Shown here one piece after another: positions 11,548 to 23,500 of a stretch of 64,000 nt of DNA. Made by a program: the position numbers and the translations under genes. The notes beneath the pieces are model-generated. The model was not told where the DNA came from and made no database searches. It worked only from the letters and a program-made list of their open reading frames with translations. The stretch comes from Cinclus cinclus. Lineage: Eukaryota > Chordata > Aves > Passeriformes > Cinclidae. The stretch is taken from positions 6,907,001 through 6,971,000 of the forward strand of contig NC_085072.1 in NCBI RefSeq assembly GCF_963662255.1, given 5' to 3'. Position 1 is the first letter of the stretch; every line of letters starts with the position of its first letter.

Positions 11548-14500
11548 CTGAAAAAACAGAAACATGAAGTGCAGTGAGCACATATCCATTTCTACACTGA
11601 GAGCAGTTCCTGAGCAAAGTGTGCTTCATTCTCAGTCAATCTCCTCTGTCAGCCCTCTGGGTACCTTTGTCACCCTTATTGATAAACTCCATAGAATCAT
11701 AGAACCATGGAATGGTTTGGGTTAAAGGGACCTTAAAGCTTATCTCATTCCACACCTTCCTGCAGACCAGGTTGCTTTTCTTCGCATTGCCTTCCATCAA
11801 CCCAGAGCTGGACTCCTCCAGGTTTTTGGAGGAAATTTATTTAATCATTCACTGAGTATAGTTTCATTTAGTTCCTCATCGCAAAAAAAAAGAGCAGAAG
11901 TCTTTGCATGATGCATGTACCCCTACAGACTCACATCCTGCTCCCCAGACATTTACCTAAGCAATAAACCTATGTGTGAACACCAGAGTGACTCAGTCAC
12001 ACCAACATGAGCTGGCATGGGCTGTGAGCAGAGCCTGGCACAAAACTACCCCAGCTTCTGTGCAGAGTCCCTCACTGTCAATATGGGAACAGAGTTCAGA
12101 TGCTCTGCTCCTGCCTTCAGGTGCTCCCCTCCCCCTTACCGCGATTCCTCCTTCTATTTAATTTGACCCTGTACTCTCTGCAGGTGCTGCTGCTCTTGAG
12201 TTGGAAAAACCCAGCTTGTTCAAAGAATGCCACTGGGAGCAGGAGCTGGGAATTGGGAACTGCGAGCTGGGAACTGGGAGCAGTTGGAGCTGGGAGCTGG
12301 AGGTGGGACCTGGCTCAGTGCCCATTTGGCTCTGCATTTTCCCAGCTTCTGCTGCAGGGAGCAAAAAAAACCAAAAAATCCCCAATACTTGTCTCCTCTT
12401 GGTTTGACAGCTTACCCTGACTACACAGGGATGTAACCACAGGGCAGGGTTATGGACACAGAAGAAAATGGCAAAGAGAGGAGGGACCTTGCCAGGGACC
12501 TGTTGGACTCCAATGAAGGGAATCCCTTGAATGAGGGTGAAACACCCAGCGTGTCCCAGCCCAGAGCAAGGGGGCTGTGCTGGGGCGCATTCCAGCACCA
12601 TCCCCAAGGAGGAAGGTGTCTGACACAGGCACGTCACCATCTGCTTTGTCCCCAAAGTGAGTCCCAGCAGTGACCCCCTGCCATGTGCTCAGATCCCAGG
12701 TGGGTGCCCAAGTGTCCCAGGCTCCTCCTGGGCCCTGCCCTACTTGCTGCTGGATCAGGGCCTTTACCAGCTCCCCACTTCAGCAAGTGAACAACCCAGG
12801 GCTTCTCCTGACTCCCAGAAGCAGGAGCGTTGTCCTTACCTGCTTAAGCACACTCTGGAGCTCCCTGTTGGACCAAAGGTCTGTCAGGAGAAGTCGAGCA
12901 GCTTCAGCTGCTTTTGGACAGGAGCTGGGGAGACGAAAGCAACAGGAGGATTATAGCAGGCACAGAGCAGCACCCCACAGACACTGCTGACTACCTGGGA
13001 CAAACCCAGCTGCATCTGGGAGCCTGACTAGCCATGAACAGGACTGTCAGTAACACCCTCCTGTTCTCTCAGCAATATCGTGTGACAACTGTGACTAGAG
13101 CAGGGCAGAGGAAAGAGAGGGGAGGATGTGAGTGGGAAAACAAACATAAAACTGAGCTGAATTTGAAATTTGAGAGAGGGAAGGAGAAGGGAAATGGTGC
13201 CAACCCCTTGCTGGAGTCTGTAGGGACAGCGTGGGCGGATCCTGGGAGGGGGCAGAGAAGTGGGCTTGAGCTCCCTGGAGAGGACAAGGGATGGGAGTAG
13301 CTACTGCTACTTTGCAATAGCACCATCTGCAAGCAGCCCAGAGTCCTCACTCAGCACAAGGGAACAGATACCTGCTCACGTAACAGCTTGAAACCATGAG
13401 TCATGCAGGACCTTTTATAATTTTGGAACATTTCATACCCAGACATCCCCTCCCTGCTGGCTCCCACCACTGCTTCCAGTCTCCTGGGCCTCCTCCTGGC
13501 TATGGGAGACTCCTGCTCTGGGTTCAGAGCAGCAGTCCCAGCCTGTCCCACCCAGGGTGATGGAGAGGAATGGGACCAAGCTCAGGACCCTCCCTGTCTG
13601 ACACAGCTCCACAAAACCTTGTGTCCTCAAAAACAGTCTTCAAAACATTCCTCAAAATGGTCCCCAAAAGCCTACAAGAAATGGGACCAATAGATCATGA
13701 GGAACCTGGGACATCAGCTCCACACTTGGAATCACACCCAGTACATTTTGGGGCATTTCTCTGACATACACAGCAGCTGTTACCAAACAAATGTTGTGCA
13801 GCTCCTGCTGCTATGTGGAGGGCTGGAGGACAGCCAGAAATTCCTGAACAATGCTTTGGGACAGAAAAAACAGGTTTTATTGCCAAATCTCTTCTCTTGT
13901 TACAACCACCCTATGCTCTGTCACCAGAATGACCATGTTTTAGAACATTTTTTTGGCTGATATGTTGTCTGTGGCTGAAAAGCCATTAAATCTCTACAAA
14001 CCCAAGGATAGCTGTATCAGATGGGCAGAACACGAACTGAACTCTCAAGGATTTGTAGCTTCAAGTTGTTTCTTTCTTCCTGAGACAGAGTAATTTTCTC
14101 TTATTTTTGAAATAATTTATTTCTAATTATGCTGAATATGTACTTTCTGCCACTAGGTCTCCAGAGAACAGCTCAGAAATTTTCTATTTCCAAGCCAAAA
14201 TTACCAGCATCAGTAGCTAAGGCATTTATGAATTTGGGCAGAAGATTTTTTTAAACTCTTCATTTGAAGGACTAGCAGTGACTGTTTCTTACAGCATTGA
14301 CTGCAATAATTTAGGTATAAAAAGCTCAATATGAGATGGTGGAGCTGTGATGCCAGCTTCACTAGGTAAAGCAGCATATCCCAAACAAAATAATGTGAAT
14401 ACAACACAGAGCAGAATATCAAGGACAGCTGATCTGGGGGAAAAAATCCTTAATAACAAATTGCCTGAAAATCAAAGTTGATTTTAAGTACTGTCAGTCT

Positions 14501-17500
14501 TTTACAAATAGAATTATTCATGAAAAATTGTGGAAGGGCAATGAGGCAGATATGCCCTGGTGGTAATGGGAGGAGTAATCCAAACAGCTGCAGCAAAACA
14601 TAAACAAGACACAAACAGAAGAAGATGGTGGGGAATGGGTAGAAGCAGAATGGGGGCAAAAAAGACAAGAATCTTTTCCACAGATATCAAATAATGGGGA
14701 GAAATAATCGTTTCTCAAAGGAGAAAAGTACAAAGAACTTTGTGTGTGTCACTGAGAATGCCAAGGGAATTCCCAGAACAAGGATTTCTTCAGGATGTGA
14801 AGAGATAATATAATGATATCAAGGTGCAATATTTGGAAGAAATGGGAAATGTGTGGATGAGAAGAACTCTCTGGAACAGGGCATAATCAAGGGAAGACCT
14901 GAGTTTCTCTAAAGATTAATTTTGGTGAAATGTTGTGGTGGAATTGAACTGCAAAATAAAACTGCAATAGCAAATGTGTGAAAAGTGAAGGAACAAAGAA
15001 AAACAGAAATAAATCCACGGTAAAGGGATGAACTGCAAATGTGATGCTCGAAAATACAGGGAGAGGTTTTGAGAAAAGCTTTGAGTGCAGCCAGTAGAAT
15101 GAATGAGGAGAATTTCAATTTAATTGGTGAAATAATATTGCTTGAAAATGAGAAATGTTCTTCAGACAGCTGGAGAAGAAAAATGAAGAGGAAATCAACC
15201 ATCCCAGTAAATCAGGTCCAGTGGCTTGATTTTCAGAAACACCATCAAAAATCGAAGGAAACACTCAATATTTTGGCAACTTGGATTAAAAATAATGAAG
15301 AGTGAAGGAACCCCATTTGACCATGAACCTCATGTCATAAAGGAGAGTATCTGCAGGAGACATAGACAATTATCTATTTGGGATGCTCTAGGAAGAAGAA
15401 ACCACATCCATCAGATAAACTACTGAACCCTTTCTGCTTTTCAGGCAGAATCAGCTATGAGAAACATGAGGAGAAAGAAACATGGAAAGGGAGGAGAACA
15501 TGGGAAAGGGCAAGATCTACAACTCACTGGTCCGGAACCTGGAGTCTCTTTCTAAGCTATGACTCTGAAGTTGGTTGAGCAGATGGAGCTCCTGGTTTGC
15601 AGCTGGTAATGCAGTGAGAGCCCAGCTCAGAAATACAGGGCAGGATCTGTGGGTGGCAGAGGAGACTCCTCTGGGAGGGAGTACCTAGACACCAACTCCA
15701 GCCTGGGGGTCAGGGAATGTCCACAGGGAAATGAGGCAGATTAACAGAGGAAGCTGCCAAAGCCTGTCAGGGTGCAGGGTGTCCCTGGGTCCCCCTTGGT
15801 GACTGGGTCACCCCTGAGCCCCCTGTCCCCCTCTCTCTGCTGCCTGCAGTGCTGGCAAGGAGGAGGTTGATAGCATGGGACTCACCACATTCAGAACCAT
15901 AGTGGGGACCTGGGAGCTTCAGCCAGCCCCCTGCAGAAGTGGGGACTTAATGCATTTATTTCCATTGTGGTGGGAGGCTCTTTCTGATGTAGGACTGGAC
16001 AAATCCCACCCTAATTTTTCTTGTTTATCTTCACAGGTGACACATGACACTGGGAAAATTTCACTCTGTGACTGAACAAGAGTCAAAAGTCTCTCCAACA
16101 TCTGCTCTGCTGGAACAGCCTCAAATAATAGAGCTGGGAAAAATAAGCTAGTCCTGGGTGGAAATTTTTCTCTTTTTCCCTAAGAACTGAACAGCATAAA
16201 AATATTTGGGGACAAAACTGAATAATGAAGGCAAAGGAAAACTCATTTTTTGTACATTGTAAGAACTGGGGAGTTTCTTGGGAGGACTGTGTGATCCAGG
16301 AAGGACTGTAGACATCTCCAGAATGTGGTAACTCCTCACAGTTCAGTGAGTCACCTCCAACAAAGCTCATCCCCAGCAGCCAAAGGCAATTAAAGTGTTC
16401 CCAGCCTGGGTTGTGCAAGGCTGTGCTGGAGCAGCAAATTACTGAGCACTGGTCTGAGGGAGCCACAGTGGCACTTCAGCAGAGTAAATACCATTTGAAA
16501 GCACGAGGGCTTAGAAGAGGGCGGGGTTTCATAGTAATTGGGCTCCTTGGAGAGTGGAAACAAATAAAAGCAGCAAATAGAGCAATGCTCCTTGGCCCAG
16601 GCCCAAACTAAACAAGGAGGCCCTGTGCAATCACTGAGAGTGTCTCTGCCATGGAATAAGAGGTGAACTGGAAGAACTTTATCAAAGGATGATGAAGGCA
16701 TGCAAATGGATTTTCACAACAGAAAACAATGGTTATTTATCTAAGCCATTTTAAAACAAAGACAGATGGCAGGAGAGATGAAAGCCTAGGAAAGAGAGAA
16801 CATGGTCAAAGATAATGGAAGTTTAACACCAGTTTGGCCAGAAATGAGCACAGAACTTGGCAAGGCTTGACAGGTTTGTGCTGCAGGGAATATGGATAAC
16901 AAACAGGACAGAATTCCTACCACCAAACCCCAAACCAAGTCCTAAAATAGAAAGAAGTAAAATATTATGAGATTGCTCAGCTGGTATAAAATACAGGAGT
17001 AGACCAGGGAGATACTTAAAATAATTCCTGCCTATGTTCCCTCAGAGCTCATTTTGAGTAGGATGATTCAACAAAAAGATGAACAGATTTGCATATAAAA
17101 GTTAAGCACAATGCTTATGTACCTGCAGTGTTGAACCTCAGACTTGACCTTCATGACTAAGTTTGAGGGAAGCCCAGGAGCCAGGAAGTCACTGACATCC
17201 CCTGTTCTGAGGGCTGGAATTTTTCATAGATCAGAGAACCACAGAGTGGTTTGGGTTGGAAGGGACCTGAAAGATCATCCAGTCCCACCCCCTGCCATGG
17301 GCAGTGTCTTGGCAGTGACACCTTCCACTAGCCCAGGTTGCTCCAAGCCCCATCCAGCCTGGCTTTGGACACTGCCAGGGATGGAGCAGCCAAAGTTTCT
17401 CTGGACAGCCTGTGCCAGGGCCTCCCCACTGTCTTAGGGAAGAATTTCTCCCTAACATCTAGTGTAAATGTCTCCTCTTTTAGTTTGAAACCATTGCCCC

Positions 17501-20500
17501 TTGTCCTGTCACTATCTGCTTGCCCAAAAAGTCACGTCTCCTCTTTTTTATAGGCTCTATAAGTACTATTTCTAAAAGACTTTAAGATGTTGGTGCTTCA
17601 GTTGTTTTTAGAATTTCCTAAAATGTAACCATAAAATTTCCAGAGGCCTCTTTGCAAATTCCACCCAGGATAGCTCCTGCCTATTTCCAAGAAACCAGTG
17701 TTGATGATCTCTGCCCACCAACATGCCCAATTCATTTATTAGGAAGGAATAATGCTCTGCTTTGGCTCTGAAGGGTGTTGGAAAGGCTCTGGGGTCAGTC
17801 TGGCTCTGTCCCTGCCCCTGCCTTGTGCCCCACACTCACCCGTTCCGGCACAGGCTCACTACATTATTTAGCAAGTTGCTGGACAAGTAAGACTTTCCCA
17901 GGTGGGGGTTGGACATGATGAGGTTCCTCAGAGTGTAACAAGCTGATGTCATGATCTCCCCATAGCTGCTGGTGTTTCCAGACTGGAACGACAGGAGACG
18001 GGACACATCTGGGAGCACCTGGTGAGCTAAAGAGGTGGAGGAATGTTCCAATCAACAATTAAACACAATCTGGCACAAGTGAATGATGCTATTTGTGTTA
18101 ACACCAAGCAAAGTTATCTCTGCAGGGAGGCACCGGAAGTGTTGGACAGCAATGGCATCACTGTCATCAGTGGATTTTTCCAAGACAAAACAAGGGCTGC
18201 AGGCCTTTGGAAGGGCAGTGTTGTTGGCCATGGGCACTCAAGTCCAACTCACTTCCCAAAACACTGCCACCCTTGTGGATCTGCAGGTTTGTCATCGTCT
18301 GTAAAGCACAGCACATGCCACACAGCAGTGGTGACTGTCCTTGGGGCCAGAGGAAAGGACACTGTTCTGCCCAGTTCTGGAGCTTGGCTAAGTCTCCTTA
18401 TGGGGCTTACAAAGCGAGCTGGGCAGATCCCACAGAGCTGAAAGCTGGGACCCAGCGTTGGGGAAGGACTTACCCATGGTTTTGTGGAGCACAGGATGCC
18501 TGGACATGTTGCTCAGCAGAGAGGCCCCGGAACGGACGACCTCAGAGCTGTTGGACTGGAGCAGCCGAGCGATGCGGGGCAACCCCTTCTCCTTCAGCCC
18601 AATCAACTGGCTCATGGCACTGGACATCTGAGGGACAGCAGAGATGTCCATGACTTACAGTGCCAGGGGCAAACAGCTGGGATGATGGTCAGGGCTGGAG
18701 GAATGTGACTGCCATAAAATGGGCACCATACAATCCTTTCTCCTGCCGCCATAATCCCGTTTACTCTGGCAGTTTTACCTCTGTTCCCCACAGTTATGGG
18801 AGCCTGGAGAAAAGGAGGCTTGGGGGGTCCTCCTCAACTCCCTGACAGGAGGGTGCAGCCAGCAGGGGATCAGGCTCTGCTCCCAGAAGACAAGGGACAG
18901 GACAAGGGGAAATGATCTCAAGCTGCCTCAGGGGAGGCTTAGATCGGATATTGGGGAAAATTCTTCACCAAAGCAGTTGCCAAGCAGTGGCACAGCTGTC
19001 CAGGGCAGTTGTAGAGCCACCATCCCTGGGAATGTTAAAAAAAAAATGTGGATAGGGCACTTGGGGAGGACATGGGTTAGTGGTGAACATGGGTGAACAG
19101 CTGGATTTAGTGATATCAGAGGGCTTTTCCAAGCTTAATGTTTCCATTATTCTGTGACATTTGAAAAGTCAGCAGCTGGTTCTGCTGTTCTCTGGAGCCC
19201 CAGTGGAGCAGTTGATCACTCAAGTGACATTCAAAAAGCTAGAGAAGTTTTGCTTTCATGTCCACATTGCCCTCACCCTTCACAACCCCCTGGCAACTCC
19301 CTGCCCTGGCCCTTCACAGCAACCTGCCATGACACAATGGGCTGTTGGAGAGCAGGACCAGATAATGGACGCCTTTGAGAAACAGTCTGAAGACCAAAAG
19401 TACTCATCTTAGATGAGATCTTATGCTTGTAAATGTAGAACGTCTCAGGATGCAGCCAGGGCAGATGAGTTCAAGCACATCCCCCAAGTAAACTGCCCTT
19501 ATTGACAGAGATTAAACTGAACTTCTCAGTTCCTGTCCTACCAGAAAGGCTGCTGGAGACACATGTCCATCAACAGTGACATGGGAATGGAGAGAAGGGG
19601 CTGGAAAACATGTGCCCTGTTCCACATTCACACCAGCAGGAATGTAGGGTGTGTAAAGCACAGTTGAAAGACATTCAGAGCCATCCTCTATGAGCTAAAG
19701 GATCACAGCAAGCTCTGTAAGCTCATCCCCAGATTCCCTTTCCATCAAATGACAGCAAACTCAGCAATTCCAGCTCCAGCTCTGAGCTGGAATGAGGCTC
19801 TTGAAGGGAGGAGCCACTTCTGCACATCCAGACAGATTTCAGCCATTCCATTCCAGGAGGCTCAATTAAGTTGCTCCAGCCCTGTCAGAGCAGGGTTTGG
19901 TTGTTTGTCCCTTGTGCAATGCTGTTGATTGCTGAAATTTTCTTTTCCCTGAAGCACAAAACTCCAGCCCTATTTCTCTGACCAGCTCTACCCATATGTG
20001 ACAGCCTCTTTCCACATTCAGGTTCACAGCACTGCTTAGTTTTATTGCCAAAAGTCAAGGTTCCAAATTATTTAGCATGGAAATTGTTGTGACAAAAGGA
20101 GATCAGAGCTGGCAGGTTTATGCCATCCTAGCAGAGAAGGCTCCATGTGAGTCACCCGTGTCCCTGGGTGGGACACTCCCCACACGTGACACGCCTCTCC
20201 TACCTATGGAATCATTATCTCTTTATCTCCCCATCCATCTTATTTAAATTGGGATTGATGGAGTTGGGCACAAACAGACAAGTCAGGGGCTGTCCCAGGG
20301 GAGGCCGCCTGCAAGGATGTGCCCAGAGCAGAGACGTGGGCCCACAGAGCCACGGTTGTGACATGTTCCTCAAGGTGCCACAGCATCACCCAGCCCCTGG
20401 CAGTGCCACGCTGCCAGGACATGGGTCAGGACATCTGTCAGATCTATTTTACAGGTAGCTCTGAGGTGTGGAAAAGCCACAATCCACAGCACAACCCACC

Positions 20501-23500
20501 CTGTCATTAGATCTGCCTCCCCTTGGAGCACACACATGGGAGGGGTGGCTCAGCTCTTCTCCTGCCTCTCATCACATCTGGCTACGGGTGCACATCTGGG
20601 CTCACTGTCACTGCTGTCCTGGGGGAGGGTGCCAATACCAGCAACTGTTGGCAGTGTGACCAACAGACTGGGGAAATTTGGAAACCCAGTGTATGGGTCT
20701 GGGATAGATCTTTAGGATGCTGATTGTAGCCCCCCATGAGACCCTGAGCTTGTAGTTAATAAACATCCCACTGGATCAAACACCATGGAAAGACTGGCTG
20801 TAGCGCCCTGAGGTTTAAGAAGGACATTTTCCTTTTTCATGGCTGAGAAGTGATAATGATCAGTGACCTTAGAGGTCTTCCCAGCCTTACTGACTCTGAT
20901 TCCATGGAAGTGCTGACACATTTGGGTGCACATATGTGGAGGAGAGGGAAGGTCTTACCAGCCCTCGACTCGCAGTGAGGTTCTGCAGAGCTCCAGCACA
21001 AGCTTCCAGGGTGGCATCCTTCTTGCTCTGATCCATCAGGGACAGGTAGGTGCGGATGGCATCTGAATGGTAAAGCCAACTGGGGCCTTTGGGTTTGAAA
21101 TCCTCCTCAGGAAGGGGGACCCCGTACTCATCATTCTGCAAAGACATGAGAAACAGGGAGCTCAGATCCTGCTTTTCCCTTGCAGCCCCTGCTCTTCCCT
21201 TGCAGCCCCTGCTGGGGCTGAACATCACATTCACAATCCCTCTGCAGTACATCCTACCTCCATTTTCCCACTCCTGCTGTTGAAGCAGCCTGTGAGAGTT
21301 TTGTCCATGTAAACGCTCCGGGCCATGTGGTTGAGCTGGGTGTATTTGTTGGGAACTTCAGCATCCAGGCGGTAGGAGAGGTTGTGCAGGATGCAGATGC
21401 AGTTCTCCACAGACTTCATCACCCCCAGAAGAAAAATGCAAACATCACATTAGGCAGAAAACTATGGAGCAGCACCAGAGGGGACATGGACTGGGCCATA
21501 ATCAGCTTTTTTAGCACCACAGATGCTCTTTAGCCTGGTTCAGGGAGCGAGAGATGGGAGGGAAGGAGCTGGAATAGCTGTGAAGGAAGGATCTCAGTGA
21601 CCTGAGATCAGTGAGCTGACCCAGAGAACCTTGGGAGGTCTCACTTGTCACAGACAAGTTGGCAAACAGGAAAAGAGAGTGTGAGAGTGGTTAGACCAAA
21701 CCATGAATTTCCCAATCTTGAAATCCCCCTCTCACCAGAGGTAACTTCCAATGTCTTTCCCTGAGTCATAGCTACAGACAGGTGACACTTTTACCAAGAA
21801 CAGGCTTTAAGCCTCCTTTCCCTGGATATCTGAGTGCCCAATGGGAAGAACAAGGGAGAATTTTGGCTGGATACCCATAACCAACACCAGAACCTGGGGT
21901 TACATTTCCAAAGAGCTGCATTCTGTGTGTGCTACTGGAAAGGGGCTTCCTGCAAAAGCCATCCAGCCATCCCAAAAGAGGGTTTGCTCAATCTGGAGAG
22001 AATTCAAAATAACTTTGGTAACTTTGAGGGTTACATCTGAAAGGTGTCTACAAATACTATTTTGTCCAAGGCAAGTGCTGTCACACACAGCCATCAGTCA
22101 CAGCCAGGGGACTGGCAGAGAGAGGACAACTCCTGGCTTCTTGCTGAACATGGGGCCAAGCTGGGTATTATACACTTGGGTCTTTCTAGGGGCGTAAAGA
22201 GCAAGAGATGGAGATTAAGACAGTGGAAGATTCCAGGGAAGGGCAGGGAAGGGCAGGGAAGGGCAGGGAAGGGCAGGGAAGGGAAGGGAAGGGAAGGGAA
22301 GGGAAGGGAAGGGAAGGGAAGGGAAGGGAAGGGAAGGGAAGGGAAGGGAAGGGAAGGGAAGGGAAGGGAAGGGAAGGGAAGGGAAGGGAAGGGAAGGGAA
22401 GGGAAGGGAAGGGAAGGGAAGGGAAGGGAAGGGAAGGGAAGGGAAGGGAAGGGAAGGGAAGGGAAGGGAAGGGAAGGGAAGGGAAGGGAAGGGAAGGGAA
22501 GGGAAGGGAAGGGAAGGGAAGTATCATGGGGACTCAGGAGCCAAAGTATTTTATTGTTCCCCTGTGTTTGTTACAGGAAAATTTTAAAGCCCAGCTTTAC
22601 TTCAGGCCCAGAGCCCTGAGGACTTACAACTCTCCAACAGATCCCACTGAGGCTTGGAAGGACAAGAGCAGCCAGAGAGCCCAGCTACCTCTTGTGTTTG
22701 TTGGAAAAGGATTCTGAGGCATTCCCAAGATTGCAATTGTTAACTTTGGGGCTGGAGCCGGTACCTTGTCATCAGGGCGGTTGGAGGCCACGCAATTCTG
22801 AGCATAAGTCATGACAGAGTCGATCAGGCCGGGGTAATTCCTCATGGTCTGGCGCCCCATGTCTGCAGAGCTCAGGTTCCTGGGGAAGCCATTGAGAAGC
22901 ATGGCAGGGGACAAAGAGGAGAGAGGGTGAGTTGGATTCTGTTCTGGCTATGGTTGTCACTGAATTCGGGGATTTTTTGGCAAATTCAGCAAGGCTGAAG
23001 AGCTGCTCCCATTCTGGAGGCCTTTGGTGGGACTGCACCAGCGCACAGCTCTCTTGTTGCTCTTTAGGACTGATTTCACCTGGAACATGTCCTGAAAGGA
23101 GATCTGCATAGAAGACACCCTCCTAGGGACAGTCACCACCAGGAGATTGCCTCAGAGGTGCTGCATGTGCCACTACACACACACACACACACACTGTCTC
23201 CTGAGAGGAGTTTCCAAAGGGAAGACTGGCTAAAGACCATCTGGGATTGTTGTGATCATCGGGAAGGTGCACAGGGTTGTAAGCACAAGACCTACCCAGG
23301 GTCAGCAGCAATGTCTGTGTGGGAAACAGAGGGGAGATGCTGGAGAGCAGCAATGGCTCTGGCCAGAGGGACTGACCCATCTATGAGGTTGAAATAGGTT
23401 CCCGGACACCAGCAGCTGTCAGGAAAGTGGATTTTTTCCAGTAACCAGATACAGCTTTTGTTGTTTTGTTCTGGGTTTTTTTTTTCCTTCCCTATTTTAT

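Larger units (their letters stand above)
11548..12839 (-). other. PKP1: PKP1 intron 12
   Basis: Donor GTAAGG, acceptor TTTTTTCAG. Holds a CR1 fragment and an imperfect minisatellite; otherwise I see nothing distinctive. Confidence 0.93.
18628..20958 (-). other. PKP1: PKP1 intron 9
   Basis: 2.3 kb with two plus-oriented CR1 fragments. The remainder (19.2-20.8 kb) shows no recognisable element. Confidence 0.93.
21136..21257 (-). other. PKP1: PKP1 intron 8 (122 bp)
   Basis: The shortest intron. A 20-bp tandem duplication makes up about a third of it and creates a four-tract G-quadruplex motif on the RNA strand. Donor GTAGGA, acceptor TCTTTGCAG. Confidence 0.95.

Noticed and set aside
22044..22717. 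Open frames of 113-191 codons across the GGGAA array (GREGK-type and SLPFP-type peptides on opposite strands)
   Set aside because: They are translations of a pentanucleotide repeat, open in several frames on both strands, with no conserved flanking protein.
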